A stretch of DNA of 64,000 bases from Halapricum desulfuricans (GCF_017094505.1 NZ_CP064787.1:1364001-1428000), one strand, 5' to 3'; counted from the stretch's first letter, positions 24,023-33,008 are shown. Notes: generated by a model from the letters alone, not told the origin. Numbers and translations: made by a program.

Positions 24023-25037
24023 GTATCTGTCTGAATATGAGCGCGCTTGCGAGAACGGCGACCAGCGCGACGGCGACGCCGAAGCCGGGACCGTCACCGC
24101 CGCCGGTCTCAGGGGTCGCGGTTTCGGGTTCGCGTTCACGCCTGTCGTCGGCGTCGTCCCCGACGAAGTCGTCGACGTTCAGGTCGATCGAACGGGTCGT
24201 CCGGTTCACCTCGACGGTCTCCGTGGGATCGAGGTTCGCCCCAGTGGCCGCGGTATCGACGATCACGTCGTCACGGGTCAGGATCGCGTCGAGCTGATAG
24301 GAGTAGTTGTCGGGGACCGACAGGCGCGCGGTCGGCGTGCCCGTCCGCCCCGGACGGACGTCTTCGACCCCGACAGTGGCGCGGTCGGCGACGACGTTCG
24401 AATCCGATTGCCGGGCGCGCACGAGCAACTGGAGGTCTTCGGCCGGCTGATCGCCGTGGTTGGTCAGAAACGCCGTCGTGTTGATCGTCACAGTGTCATC
24501 GTCCGTCGAGACGATGTCATAGGTTACCGTCGGGAACAGCGGGCCGAACTCGTGAAACTGAAGCCCCGTCCTCGCGGCGGCCGGCCGGAGGGCTTCGACG
24601 CCGTCGATCTCCGTCGAACGAGTCGTTCGGCGCTCGCCGTCGACGAAGACCAGCGTCTCGAAGCGGTAGCCACCCGATCGCTCGACGGTCACGTTCAGCT
24701 CGACCGGCTCGTCGCGGTCGCCTTCGAGGTCCCCGACGTCGCTCCCCGCGCGCGTCTCGACGAAGCCGGTATCGGTGTCGATCGCGCGGACGAGCAGCGA
24801 GACGTTCTCCGACGTGCCGCCCTCGTGGGCGAGCCAGTTCGTCACCGTCAGCGTCGCCGAGTCCTCGGAGACTGCCGCGGGCGTGAGACGGATCTCGGAG
24901 AGGTCCAGTCTCCCTTCAGGCTGTGGCTCCGGATCGTCCTCGGCGTCGACGAGGGCGCCCGGTGCGACCAGCGCGAGCAGGACGGCGACGACGAGCACCG
25001 CCACCGCCGCCCCCACGAGTGCGTGTTCGCGTTGCAC
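24015..25037 (-). CDS. Secreted beta-rich protein with PGF-CTERM-like C terminus
   Basis: A 340-residue protein with an N-terminal signal/anchor (about residues 8-30, VGAAVAVLVVAVLLALVAPGAL), two similar beta-sandwich-like repeats (VTNWLAHEGGTSENVSLLVRA and then NTTAFLTNHGDQPAEDLQLLVRA), and a C-terminal GPGFGVAVALVAVLASAL segment followed by basic residues. The last part matches the PGF-CTERM/archaeosortase sorting pattern, suggesting cell-surface lipid anchoring. The two repeats likely bind or brace the cell surface. It forms an operon with the small membrane protein behind it. Confidence 0.85.
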   Translation of the reverse strand: MQREHALVGAAVAVLVVAVLLALVAPGALVDAEDDPEPQPEGRLDLSEIRLTPAAVSEDSATLTVTNWLAHEGGTSENVSLLVRAIDTDTGFVETRAGSDVGDLEGDRDEPVELNVTVERSGGYRFETLVFVDGERRTTRSTEIDGVEALRPAAARTGLQFHEFGPLFPTVTYDIVSTDDDTVTINTTAFLTNHGDQPAEDLQLLVRARQSDSNVVADRATVGVEDVRPGRTGTPTARLSVPDNYSYQLDAILTRDDVIVDTAATGANLDPTETVEVNRTTRSIDLNVDDFVGDDADDRREREPETATPETGGGDGPGFGVAVALVAVLASALIFRQIHD

Positions 25038-25120
25038 GTCCTCGACTGCTCGCGACTGCTATAAGTGTTTTGTGCTAACAGGGAACAGACGAAATACAGT
25101 CGCGTTGAGGACGGATCGAA

Positions 25121-25891
25121 TCACTCGAAAGCACTCAGACTGGACTGTAACTGCCGCGATGCGGCCTGACGTCCCACGTCGTACCCCACTAGCCGGCGCA
25201 TGTCCACGGCGTAGGTGCTCCCCGCCCGCTCGAGCACGAGCACGCGCCCCTGCGTGCCACGGACCGTCCCGGTCGCCATCGTCTCGACGACCGGACGCTC
25301 CGTCAGATCGAGCCCGTACTCGAAGGTATACGTCTCAATGGGGTCATACGACGCGAGCAGTTCGGCCCAGGCGTCGGCATCGACAGTGCGGTGCAGTCCC
25401 TCGATTTTCGTCGGGACGCGGACGCGATCGCCCACGTCGGTCGCGATGTCCGCCTCGATCCGTCTGGCGATGCGACCGTTTTCGACGGTCCGAATGTGGG
25501 CCGCTCGATCCGCCCCTTGCTCGCGGAGCCGGGTTTCGAGCCGCCACGATCGGGTGACGCCGACCTTGAACGTCGCCGGTGCGAATGCCGCCAGATAGAC
25601 GGCGTGCTCTTCCCGACACGCTTTCAGGGGGAGGTCACAGTCTCCCGTGCAGCGCGCACACGGCCAGCGATCGGTGTGCTGGGGACAGTACGGTGCCTGT
25701 TGGGCGTCACAGCCGAGATGGCGAAGGGTGTCGCCGGAGCTGTCGATCGTCCCGGCACAGTGGCGCTGTTTTAAGGTCAGTTCGAGTCGCTCACCCGGCT
25801 GAAGCGCCCGCCGCTGGACGTCCCCGTCGTCCGCGAGCAGCAGCGCCGGTTCCTCGCCCGGCGTGTCCGTCTCGTAGCCGACGATCTGCAC
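25121..25891 (-). CDS. DUF2797 family protein
   Basis: A protein of about 256 residues with the DUF2797 pattern: VQIVGYETDTPGEEPALLL at the start, then CAGTIDSSG, a cysteine-rich zinc-binding stretch (CDAQQAPYCPQHTDRWPCARCTGDC, span near residues 69-93), and YLAAFAPATFKVGVTRSWRLETRLREQGAD. The GTG at 25891 matches family N termini. An ATG 13 codons further out (25930) is also open and could be used. Its function is unknown; the 'VGVTR' segment and basic residues have suggested a nucleic-acid role, which is not proven here. Confidence 0.87.
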   Translation of the reverse strand: MQIVGYETDTPGEEPALLLADDGDVQRRALQPGERLELTLKQRHCAGTIDSSGDTLRHLGCDAQQAPYCPQHTDRWPCARCTGDCDLPLKACREEHAVYLAAFAPATFKVGVTRSWRLETRLREQGADRAAHIRTVENGRIARRIEADIATDVGDRVRVPTKIEGLHRTVDADAWAELLASYDPIETYTFEYGLDLTERPVVETMATGTVRGTQGRVLVLERAGSTYAVDMRRLVGYDVGRQAASRQLQSSLSAFE

Positions 25892-26144
25892 GCCCCACCG
25901 TAGCGCCCGGAGGGATTTGGCCCTTGCCATCACCGGGCCCCGCGGACGGGAACGCTCGAACCGGGCGAGCGGTTCGTCGAGACGGTTTCCGACCCCGACC
26001 GTCCGGCTGGAGAACGGACGATCCGGGCGTGGCTGTGTGCCGAGGGCGTCGATTGTGAAACGACGCCGACCACCGGGAGCGATAGAACGGGCAACACGAA
26101 CCTGGATAGACGATATTATCCGAGTCGGACGCGGATCCAGTCTC

Positions 26145-26786
26145 ATGACAGAGCGAACGTCGATGACACGCCGCGGGTTCCTCGCGAGCGGGGCTGTCGC
26201 GGGCTCAGTCGGGCTCGCCGGCTGTGGTGCCCTCAGTCGTGGGGGAACGAAAACGACGGTCGATCCGGACGCCGAGACGCTTCCGACACCAGTTCGAGGT
26301 GACTCGAACGCCGACGTGACCGTCATGGCGTTCGAGGATTACGTCTGTGGCCACTGTGCGACCTTCGTTCTCGACCATCTCCCGGATCTCATCAGCGAGT
26401 ACGTCGAGCCGGGCACGGTCCGATACGAACACCACGATTTCCCGCTTCCGCTGAGCGGCGAATCCTGGCGCGCACCCAACGCCGCCCGGGCCGTTCAGGA
26501 CACCGCCGGCGAAGACGCGTTCTGGGAGTTCTCACACGGACTGTACGAGAACCAGTCGGATCTCGGCCCGTCGCTCTACGAAACGCTGGCCGAAGAGGTC
26601 GGTGCCGATCCGGAAACCGTCAGATCGGCTGCCGTCGACGAAACGTACGAAACGACGGTCGTCGCCGACAAACAGTACGGCGACAGCCTCGGCGTCGACT
26701 CGACACCGACGGTTTTCGTGAACGGCAACGCCCTCGGTCGCTACGACTTCGAAACGGTCTCGCAGGCTATCGACGACGCGCTGTGA
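26145..26786 (+). CDS. DsbA-like thioredoxin-fold lipoprotein
   Basis: A 213-residue exported thiol oxidoreductase. The N terminus MTERTSMTRRGFLASGAVAG combines a twin-arginine-like RR-FL motif with a lipobox LAGC, so it is probably a Tat-exported lipoprotein, typical for haloarchaea. The thioredoxin fold has a CGHC active site in FEDYVCGHCATF, and a cis-Pro segment GVDSTPTVFVNG near residue 190. It should form or shuffle disulfides in surface proteins. It is divergent from the DUF2797 gene and single. Confidence 0.93.
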   Translation: MTERTSMTRRGFLASGAVAGSVGLAGCGALSRGGTKTTVDPDAETLPTPVRGDSNADVTVMAFEDYVCGHCATFVLDHLPDLISEYVEPGTVRYEHHDFPLPLSGESWRAPNAARAVQDTAGEDAFWEFSHGLYENQSDLGPSLYETLAEEVGADPETVRSAAVDETYETTVVADKQYGDSLGVDSTPTVFVNGNALGRYDFETVSQAIDDAL

Positions 26787-26836
26787 CGTCCGACCGATCC
26801 GAAAGCGGCTAACCCGTCCCGAAAGAGGAGTCGAGT

Positions 26837-27379
26837 ATGCAAGACCAGCCGGACGTCGTCGTCCTCAGACTCGGCCATCGCCCGGGCCGGGACGAACGGA
26901 TGACCACCCACGTCGGACTCACTGCGCGTGCGCTCGGGGCCGATCGGCTCGTCCTCGAGGACGCGGCGGCAGGACGCAAAGAGACCGTCACGGACATCAC
27001 TGACCGCTTCGGCGGCCCCTTCGAGGTCGAGGTGACCGATCGGACACTGGGTCGCGTGCGGTCGTGGGAGGGCTCGATCGCACACCTGACGATGTACGGC
27101 CAGCCGATTCAGGACGTCGAAGCCGAGATCCGGACTGCACACCGCGAGGAACCGCTGCTCGTCGTCGTCGGCGCGGAGAAAGTCCCCTTCGAGATCTACG
27201 AGCGCGCTGATTTCAACGTCGGCGTGACGAACCAGCCCCACTCCGAGATCGCCGCGCTGGCCGTGTTTCTCGATCGGCTGTTCGAGGGGCGGGAACTCGA
27301 ACGCGACTGGCAGGACGCAGAGAAGCGAGTCGTCCCACAGGAGACCGGCAAGCGCGTGATCGACATCGACGACGAGTAA
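26837..27379 (+). CDS. trm56: tRNA (cytidine-56-2'-O)-methyltransferase
   Basis: A 180-residue SPOUT-fold methyltransferase that modifies C56 in the T-loop of archaeal tRNAs. The sequence carries the Trm56 pattern VVVLRLGHRPGRDERMTTHVGLTARALGA at the start (span about residues 8-36), HLTMYGQPIQDV, and the knot region LLVVVGAEKVPFEIYERADFNVGVTNQPHSEIAALAVFLDRLF. This enzyme replaces a box C/D guided modification in some archaea. It stands alone 50 bases behind the DsbA-like gene. Confidence 0.95.
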   Translation: MQDQPDVVVLRLGHRPGRDERMTTHVGLTARALGADRLVLEDAAAGRKETVTDITDRFGGPFEVEVTDRTLGRVRSWEGSIAHLTMYGQPIQDVEAEIRTAHREEPLLVVVGAEKVPFEIYERADFNVGVTNQPHSEIAALAVFLDRLFEGRELERDWQDAEKRVVPQETGKRVIDIDDE

Positions 27380-27404
27380 CGGCGCCCCCCTCGGTCGGCC
27401 ATTC

Positions 27405-27908
27405 TCACTGCAGCTCGATTTTCCGGACGAACGACAGCTCGCGGATCTCGTTGATCAGTTCGCCGGGTAGGTGCTGGCCGGTGATAACGTACAGTTTCGG
27501 CTCGTCGGAGAACTCCGGGTCGTCGCTGATGACCTGCCGGATCGCGATGTCGTGCTCGGCGATGGCACCCGTGACAGCTGCGACGAGGCCGGTGGCTTCG
27601 GCGTCAGAGACAGTCACGGTCAGGACCGACAGGTCCAGCACCGGCGCGAGATCCATCAGACTCGGGATCGCTGAGATGTTCTGGAAGATGCGCCGCAGTT
27701 GCTCGTCTTCGAGGATCGCGGTGGTCGTGGCGTCGACGACCCGCCGGTCGACGTCGATCTCGCGAGCGATTCCCGTGTTCGGGATCTCGATCCCGCCCGA
27801 GACGACGCGGCCCTCGTCGTTAACCGAAAAGCCGCGCTCGAGCAGCAACCGGATCACCCGCTGTTGACTCGGACTGTCCTCGAATTTCTCCATGATCTCG
27901 TCGAACAT
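27405..27908 (-). CDS. ACT-domain regulator of amino-acid metabolism
   Basis: A 167-residue protein with an N-terminal HTH-like part (SPSQQRVIRLLLERGFSVND, then VDRRVVDATTTAILEDEQL) and a C-terminal ACT-like ligand domain (LTVTVSDAEATGLVAAVTGAIAEHDIAIRQVI). This matches the archaeal group often named 'regulator of amino acid metabolism, contains ACT domain'. The ligand is unknown. The ATG at 27908 is preferred to a frame extension to 28079 that would code for unrelated residues. It is convergent with trm56. Confidence 0.85.
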   Translation of the reverse strand: MFDEIMEKFEDSPSQQRVIRLLLERGFSVNDEGRVVSGGIEIPNTGIAREIDVDRRVVDATTTAILEDEQLRRIFQNISAIPSLMDLAPVLDLSVLTVTVSDAEATGLVAAVTGAIAEHDIAIRQVISDDPEFSDEPKLYVITGQHLPGELINEIRELSFVRKIELQ

Positions 27909-28136
27909 ACCCGATACAGAACAGGCCAGGATCTTGAGTGTGGTTATCGGCAACGAGAGCCGATCGCCACGATCGGCCGACATGCCCCCCACGAGCGGCC
28001 CGCTCGTCCTGTCTCTCGTCCAGACGTCGAGCGGACGTTCTCTGGAAAATTCCCCGATATTCGCCGATAGAGTCGTCATATGTGCAGTTTCGCCGCCGTC
28101 GGAGTGTGTGTCTCGCTACCAAACATCCACAAACAA

Positions 28137-28144
28137 TTATTATA
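28137..28144 (+). promoter_or_regulatory. TATA box for the small C2H2 protein
   Basis: TTATTATA ends 23 bases before the ATG at 28167, in an AT-rich island. The spacing suits a leaderless transcript. Confidence 0.45.
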
Positions 28145-28166
28145 CTCCGGCACGAAGCACGCACGT

Positions 28167-28286
28167 ATGGCGACACGCCAGCAATCCCAGACGGGGTATC
28201 ACACGTGTACCTGTGGTGCGGAGTTCGAGAGCACGGAGGAACTTCTCGAACACGCACGAGAGTCGCACGGGCTCGGGGTATACTAG
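28167..28286 (+). CDS. Micro zinc-finger protein (C2H2-like)
   Basis: A 39-residue protein with CTCGAEF followed by HARESH, the C-x-C ... H-x4-H pattern of a short C2H2 finger; GYHTCTCGAEFESTEEL and LLEHARESHGLG lead in and out. It has an independent TATA box. Such microproteins are common in haloarchaea and often regulatory. The ATG at 28167 is used because the frame upstream crosses the promoter. It lies between the ACT regulator (divergent) and a winged-helix gene. Confidence 0.65.
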   Translation: MATRQQSQTGYHTCTCGAEFESTEELLEHARESHGLGVY

Positions 28287-28357
28287 CTGGCTGACGTAAA
28301 CGATCGAACTGGATAAAAACTGTTTTAGCCGTCGATACGGAGTTACGAGTACCGACT

Positions 28358-28894
28358 ATGTCCGGTATCGAACTCACGGCGAGCCAGCAGACGATCTTGC
28401 AGGAACTGATCAACAGCTACCGGGAGAGCGACAGCGCGGTCAAAGGCGAACGGATCGCCGAGGAGATCGACCGCAGTGCGGGGACGATCCGCAATCAGAT
28501 GCAGAGCCTCAAGGCCCTGCAGCTTGTCGAAGGTGTCCCGGGGCCGAAAGGCGGGTACAAGCCGACAGCGAAGGCCTACGACGCGCTGCAGATTCAGGAG
28601 ATGGACCGCTCCGCTGACGTCTCACTGTACCACAACGGCGAACTCGTCGAGGAAGCGAACGTCACCGAGATCAACCTGACGAGCGTCCACCACCCCGAGA
28701 AGTGTCGCGCCGAGATCTACCTTCAGGGATCGATGTCCGACTTCCAGCCGGGCGACACGATCACCGCCGGACCGACGCCGTCGGCGGGCCTGCAGATCAT
28801 CGGGACGATTGACGGCAAAGACGAGACGAACAACGTCCTCGTGCTGGTCATCGACGACATGCGCGCGCCCGTCGAAGAAGCCGAAAGCGAGTAA
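28358..28894 (+). CDS. Winged-helix transcriptional regulator
   Basis: A 178-residue protein. An N-terminal winged helix occupies about residues 5-75 (TASQQTILQELINSYRESDSAVKGERIAEEI, RSAGTIRNQMQSLKALQLVEGVPGPKGGY). The C-terminal part, about 85-170, is beta-rich (VTEINLTSVHHPEKCRAEIYLQG, FQPGDTITAGPTPSAGLQIIGTI). The gene is similar to haloarchaeal proteins labelled Rrf2- or HTH-family, but the cluster cysteines of Rrf2 are missing. The target is unknown. A run resembling GGATAAAAAC upstream near 28310 may hold the promoter. Confidence 0.85.
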   Translation: MSGIELTASQQTILQELINSYRESDSAVKGERIAEEIDRSAGTIRNQMQSLKALQLVEGVPGPKGGYKPTAKAYDALQIQEMDRSADVSLYHNGELVEEANVTEINLTSVHHPEKCRAEIYLQGSMSDFQPGDTITAGPTPSAGLQIIGTIDGKDETNNVLVLVIDDMRAPVEEAESE

Positions 28895-29017
28895 TCGGCA
28901 GGCGCAGGCGAATCGTCCCACACGGGCCGCGAACGGTCCTGCCGGGGTTCGAAGGAACGGCAACTCCTTTCGTACTGATCGTTATCCCGATTTCTCGCTC
29001 CGATGATCCGGTGGAAG

Positions 29018-29059
29018 ATAGCCAACCCGGAACAGACTTACAGCGGCCACTATCACTCG
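29018..29059 (+). repeat. Dispersed intergenic repeat, copy C
   Basis: The most diverged clear copy: the common frame reads [14 protein letters not shown]. It lies between a winged-helix gene and msrB and runs into the msrB stop codon. The shared core is CCGGAACAGACTTACA in this orientation, matching copy A when inverted. Confidence 0.6.
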
Positions 29060-29466
29060 TCGGGATCGAAATCCAGCGCCGCCGAGTTGATACAGTATCG
29101 TTTACCCGTCGGGTCAGGACCGTCATCGAAGACGTGACCGAGGTGGCCGCCGCAGTTCGCACACGTGACTTCCGTCCGTTCCATCCCGTGACGGGTGTCG
29201 GGTTCGGTCACGACGTTGCCCTCATCGACGATGTCGTAGAAACTCGGCCAGCCGGACCCGGAATCGAACTTCGTGCCGGCGTCGAAAAGCGCCGCCCCAC
29301 AGCCGGCACACCTGAACACGCCGTCGTCGTCGACGTCGAGCAGTTCGCCGCTGAACTTCGGCTCCGTACCGCGCTCGCGCAGGATGTGATACTCTTCCTC
29401 GGTCAGCATTTCGCGCCACTCCTCGTCGGTTCCCGGCAGGTCGTCAATCGAATCGGAGTCGGACAT
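29053..29466 (-). CDS. msrB: Peptide-methionine (R)-S-oxide reductase MsrB
   Basis: A 137-residue enzyme that reduces methionine R-sulfoxide in proteins. The zinc site is CAGCG near residue 53 and [12 protein letters not shown] near 100; the catalytic Cys lies in [11 protein letters not shown] near the C terminus. [12 protein letters not shown] is the substrate motif. The start at 29466 gives the normal N terminus ([19 protein letters not shown] follows). No msrA lies nearby. Its stop codon sits on the edge of a dispersed repeat. Confidence 0.96.
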   Translation of the reverse strand: MSDSDSIDDLPGTDEEWREMLTEEEYHILRERGTEPKFSGELLDVDDDGVFRCAGCGAALFDAGTKFDSGSGWPSFYDIVDEGNVVTEPDTRHGMERTEVTCANCGGHLGHVFDDGPDPTGKRYCINSAALDFDPDE

Positions 29467-29591
29467 GCCCGCTCGTAGGTCCCCGAGGCGTATATGTCCC
29501 CTGACATCGGCAGTCTCCGTCGGCACCGCCTCGAACGGGCAGTCGACGGACACGGAGACTGCTCGCCGGCGTTCTGTTCCGCCGGCACAGT

Positions 29592-29599
29592 GTATAAAC
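29592..29599 (+). promoter_or_regulatory. TATA box before the MBL-like gene
   Basis: GTATAAAC at 29592-29599 lies 23-30 bases before the ATG at 29622, the expected leaderless spacing. It is the only AT-rich element in the divergent region with msrB. Confidence 0.45.
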
Positions 29600-29621
29600 C
29601 GGTGGGAGTCGTTGTTCGGGT

Positions 29622-30302
29622 ATGCCTCTGAAAGGGTCGGGACCGGCCCGGATGCGCGAGATCGACCGCTACGACGGCGGCGTCGGCTGGATGGCACACC
29701 CCGACGAGCGAATGCAACGCGCCAGCCACGCCGTCGTCGGGGAATCTGGCGGCGTCTGGGTGCTCGACCCGGTCGACGCCGACGGCCTCGACGGCCTCCT
29801 GGCGGAGTACGGCGAGGTCGCGGGCGTCGCCGTCCTGCTGGATCGACACAAGCGCGACGCCGCCGCGGTCGCACGTCGTCACGACGTCTCTGTGTACGTC
29901 CCCGAGTGGATGGACGGCGTCGCCCCGAAACTCGACGCGCCAGTCGAGCGCGTCCGCGCCGACCTCGGGGGCTCCGGGTTCGAGGTCCACGAACTGATCG
30001 ACACGCCGCTGTGGCAGGAAGCGGCCCTCTACGGCGAACACGACGGGACGCTGGTCGTTCCCGAGGCGCTCGGGACGGCGGAGTACTTCCTCGCGAGCGG
30101 GGAGTCACTTGGCGTCCATCCGGCACTGCGGCTGAAACCGCCCCGGTCGCTCCGGCGGTTCGCCCCCGAACGCCTGCTCGTCGGCCACGGGGAGGGCGTC
30201 CTCACGGACGCGGCGAGGGCGATTGCTGACGCACTCGATGGGTCTCGCCGACGCGCACCGAAGTTGTACGCCCAGACTATCCAGTCGATGCTGTTCGGAT
30301 GA
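29622..30302 (+). CDS. Degenerate metallo-beta-lactamase-fold protein
   Basis: A 226-residue protein that appears to keep the metallo-beta-lactamase (MBL) scaffold without its metal motif. [53 protein letters not shown] aligns with the HxHxDH region, but only LDRHKRD is present. The late GHG (VGHGEGVL) resembles the last MBL ligand strand. Enzyme activity is therefore doubtful. It overlaps the next gene by four bases, so the two are translated together. The family is conserved in haloarchaea as 'hypothetical'. Confidence 0.75.
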   Translation: MPLKGSGPARMREIDRYDGGVGWMAHPDERMQRASHAVVGESGGVWVLDPVDADGLDGLLAEYGEVAGVAVLLDRHKRDAAAVARRHDVSVYVPEWMDGVAPKLDAPVERVRADLGGSGFEVHELIDTPLWQEAALYGEHDGTLVVPEALGTAEYFLASGESLGVHPALRLKPPRSLRRFAPERLLVGHGEGVLTDAARAIADALDGSRRRAPKLYAQTIQSMLFG

Positions 30303-30715
30303 CCGAGACCCGATACATCACGGAAGGGCTCCTCGAGTACCTGCTTGAGTACGCCGGCGATCGCGACCCGCAGTCGGTGACCGTCTCGCTGGACACTACG
30401 CCGGCCGGGGAACTGGACGTCCTCGATCTGGACTCGGAGACGCCGGTGTTCACGCACGTCTACCTGCCGCAGGCCGGGTCGTCCGTCAACGCCGTCTTCG
30501 GGATGGACCTGAGGACGCCGGTCGGCCAGACCGACGGCCGGTTCGTGTCCCACCCGACCGGCGAGTTGAGCGTCTCCGAGACCGACGACCTCCACGCGGT
30601 CGTGTTCGTGGCCGTCCCGCCGTGGGACCGGTCGTCGCTCGCGGCGTTCGATCCGGGCGGCCGTCGGCTGCCGATTGAAGTGCTCGCAGTCGAACCGCCC
30701 GAAGACGGACTGTGA
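30299..30715 (+). CDS. Small protein with a weak JAB/JAMM-like signature
   Basis: A 138-residue soluble protein, coupled to the gene before it by an ATGA overlap. The segment FVSHPTGELSVSETDDLHAV, about residues 81-100, resembles the HxHP...S..D part of JAMM/MPN proteases, but the first His and the upstream Glu are absent. The later FVAVPPWDRSSLAAFD fits a core strand and helix of that fold. A ubiquitin-like-specific isopeptidase is not supported because the metal ligands are incomplete. It could be a pseudoenzyme or something unrelated. Confidence 0.7.
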   Translation: MTETRYITEGLLEYLLEYAGDRDPQSVTVSLDTTPAGELDVLDLDSETPVFTHVYLPQAGSSVNAVFGMDLRTPVGQTDGRFVSHPTGELSVSETDDLHAVVFVAVPPWDRSSLAAFDPGGRRLPIEVLAVEPPEDGL

Positions 30716-30768
30716 CCGCGCTGGAACCCGTACCGCGCTCCGCCAGATCTCCCTGACCCCTGTTCGGC

Positions 30769-30978
30769 TTACTCCAGATACCCCAGGTCCTGCAGTTGCT
30801 CGGCGATCTCGGCAAACTCCGCCTCGGTGAGCCGCCCCTCTCGCTGGTGTTCGATGACGATACTCCGCAGGAGAAACCGCACGAGATCGCTCGTGCTGGA
30901 GAAACTCGTTCCCTCGATCGTCTCCTCGACGCGGTCGGCCAGGTCTTTCGGGATCGAGACGGTCGTGTACTCGGTCAT
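30769..30978 (-). CDS. CopG/RHH-family ribbon-helix-helix protein
   Basis: A 69-residue DNA-binding protein. The ribbon strand is TEYTTVSIPKDLADRVEETIE, followed by SFSSTSDLVRFLLRSIVIEH, the standard RHH pattern; a short helical tail (LTEAEFAEIAEQLQDLGYLE) ends it. The ATG at 30978 gives the usual start just before the ribbon; upstream in-frame sequence is not protein-like. No toxin partner is adjacent, so it is probably a stand-alone repressor. The gene behind it on this strand is not closely linked. Confidence 0.85.
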   Translation of the reverse strand: MTEYTTVSIPKDLADRVEETIEGTSFSSTSDLVRFLLRSIVIEHQREGRLTEAEFAEIAEQLQDLGYLE

Positions 30979-31071
30979 AGCAGAGTGTGAGGACAGCACG
31001 GGGGATAGGCGTTGTGTCCTGACTGTGGGACAGCACGAGGTCGGTGTCGTGGACTCGATCCCGGACCCTGT

Positions 31072-31114
31072 TTCGTAATGACTGTTGGACGTCTGTTCCG
31101 CATCGACCGCCCGA
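31072..31114 (-). repeat. Dispersed intergenic repeat, copy D
   Basis: Copy D lies in the region before the CopG-like gene and behind the alpha/beta hydrolase gene. The core GTCTGTTCCGCATCGACC matches the family. On the minus strand the common frame reads RAVDAEQTSNSHYE. Its orientation is the same as copy A. Confidence 0.65.
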
Positions 31115-31135
31115 TGGAGGTCGGTCAGATCGGGA

Positions 31136-31915
31136 TCAGGTCCGTCGCTCGTCCAGCCACGCCAGCAACTCGTCGGCGACGACCCGCGGCTGTTCGACGT
31201 GGACCAGATGGCCGCTCTCGACCGCTCGACCCTCGCCGCGCGGGAGCTGTTCGGCCAGTCGTCGGCCTGCCTCGGGATCGACAATCGCGTCCTCGACGCC
31301 GTGAAAGACCAGCGAGGGCGTCGTCACCTCGTACAGATCGGTCAGTTCGGCCTCGCGCATGGCGGCCAGCTGTCCGTCCCAGCCCGTCCGACCGGCGTCG
31401 TCCGTCGCCCGCCACTCGACGATCCGTCTGATCTCGTCGGGGTGTGCTTCGACCGTGCCGGGCGCGAACGCCACCTCCAGCGACCGCTCGAGCTCTTCCG
31501 GTTCGTCACTGGGGGCGCGAAGCCAAGCGAGCGCGTCGAAATCGACGTCCGACGGAGCAGTCGGAGTCCCCATTAGTCCGAGCGACTCCGCTCGTCCGGC
31601 GCGGCGGGCGTACTCGACGGCGACGACCCCGCCGAGACCGGCCCCGAGGAGGTGCACCGAGCGAGCACCGTGGTCTGAGAGCACGGCGTCGAGATCGGCC
31701 GTCAGGTCACGAACAGTGTAGGGTCCGTCGGGCGTCCCGGAGTTCCCGGTCCCGCGATAGTCGAACACGACGACCTCGTATTCGCGCGCGAGCGGCGTCA
31801 CGAGGTAGCTCCACTGCCAGGCGCCGAGACCGGCGACCCCACAGCAGACGACGGTCGGCCCCTCGCCGTGGACGGCGTACTCGATATCGACAGCGCCGTT
31901 ACGTGCAGTCGGCAT
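31136..31915 (-). CDS. Alpha/beta-hydrolase-fold protein with altered nucleophile elbow
   Basis: A 259-residue protein clearly of the alpha/beta hydrolase fold: IEYAVHGEGPTVVCCGVAGLGAWQW, VVVFDYRGTGNSG, then HLLGAGLGGVVAVEYARRAG and a C-terminal ESGHLVHVEQP with the catalytic-type His. At the nucleophile elbow the normal G-x-S-x-G reads G-A-G-L-G, so the catalytic Ser is replaced by Gly. Either it is inactive as an esterase or it uses another chemistry. The ATG at 31915 gives the standard start; a longer frame to 32035 is not supported. Confidence 0.87.
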   Translation of the reverse strand: MPTARNGAVDIEYAVHGEGPTVVCCGVAGLGAWQWSYLVTPLAREYEVVVFDYRGTGNSGTPDGPYTVRDLTADLDAVLSDHGARSVHLLGAGLGGVVAVEYARRAGRAESLGLMGTPTAPSDVDFDALAWLRAPSDEPEELERSLEVAFAPGTVEAHPDEIRRIVEWRATDDAGRTGWDGQLAAMREAELTDLYEVTTPSLVFHGVEDAIVDPEAGRRLAEQLPRGEGRAVESGHLVHVEQPRVVADELLAWLDERRT

Positions 31916-32033
31916 GACCCGTAGTTGGGCGGCCGTCCTCGTGTGGGTTTCGACAGCCGGACGAAGCGCCTCGACCGGGACGCGCCGATCCGGTTCCGCA
32001 TCGGTTATGCACACGGGGACGGTAGACGGGGAC

Positions 32034-33008
32034 ATGAGCGACGAGGGTGGTCCCCGGCAGGTCGGCGACCCCGACTACCACAGTGTCAATCACACTGCCG
32101 TCCAGACGTGTGGGTGGACCGACAACGCTCTCCAGGGCGAGGGCAAGTGCTATAAATACGCGTTCTATGGCATCGAGAGCCACCGCTGTATGCAGATGAC
32201 CCCGGTGGTGAAGTGCAACGAGCGCTGCGTGTTCTGCTGGCGTGATCACGCCGGCCACGCCTACGAGCTGGGCGACGTCGAGTGGGACGACCCCGCGGCG
32301 GTCGCGGACGCCACGATTGACCTCCAGCGGAAGCTGCTGTCGGGCTACGGCGGCAACGACGACGTCCCCCGCGAACGGTTCGAACAGGCGATGGAGCCGC
32401 GCCACGTCGCCATCTCGCTGGACGGCGAACCCACGCTGTATCCCCACCTGCCCGAACTCATCGAGGAGTTTCACGACCGGGAAATCACGACGTTTCTGGT
32501 CTCGAACGGGACGAAACCGGAGATGATCGAGCGGTGTGAGCCGACCCAGCTGTATATCTCGGTGGACGCGCCCGACCGAAAGACATTCGAAGAGACCGTC
32601 AAGCCCGTCGGGGAAGAGCTCTGGGAGCGGCTGATCGAGACGCTGGACGTCCTCGCGGCGAAAGACGACACCCGAACGGTGCTTCGGACGACGCTCGTCG
32701 GCGGCGAGAACGACTACCGTCCGGCGTGGTACGCCGCGATGGCCGACCGCGCTGACGTCGATTTCTTCGAACTGAAGGCGTACATGCACGTCGGCCACTC
32801 TCGAGGGCGTCTCGACCGCTCGTCGATGCTCGACCACGACGACGTCGTCTCGTTCGCACGCGAGGTCCAGTCGTTCCTGCCCGACCACGATCACCTCGTT
32901 GACGTGCCGGACTCCCGGGTCGCCATGCTCGCACGAGACTCGGACACCTGGGTGCCGAAACTGCAGAAAGGAAGTGAATTCTGGGCGGACGATCCGGCTG
33001 CGCGCTGA
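32034..33008 (+). CDS. twy1: tRNA 4-demethylwyosine synthase (Twy1/Taw1)
   Basis: A 324-residue radical-SAM enzyme that builds the tricyclic wyosine base at position 37 of tRNA-Phe from m1G and pyruvate. The radical-SAM cysteines are C61, C65 and C68 (CNERCVFC), and the second cluster's cysteines C26, C39 and C52 are present. [18 protein letters not shown] is diagnostic for the family. It starts at the ATG at 32034; an earlier in-frame ATG at 32007 is possible. The partner enzyme Taw2 is encoded at 36564, so the window carries two steps of the wyosine route. Confidence 0.96.
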   Translation: MSDEGGPRQVGDPDYHSVNHTAVQTCGWTDNALQGEGKCYKYAFYGIESHRCMQMTPVVKCNERCVFCWRDHAGHAYELGDVEWDDPAAVADATIDLQRKLLSGYGGNDDVPRERFEQAMEPRHVAISLDGEPTLYPHLPELIEEFHDREITTFLVSNGTKPEMIERCEPTQLYISVDAPDRKTFEETVKPVGEELWERLIETLDVLAAKDDTRTVLRTTLVGGENDYRPAWYAAMADRADVDFFELKAYMHVGHSRGRLDRSSMLDHDDVVSFAREVQSFLPDHDHLVDVPDSRVAMLARDSDTWVPKLQKGSEFWADDPAAR

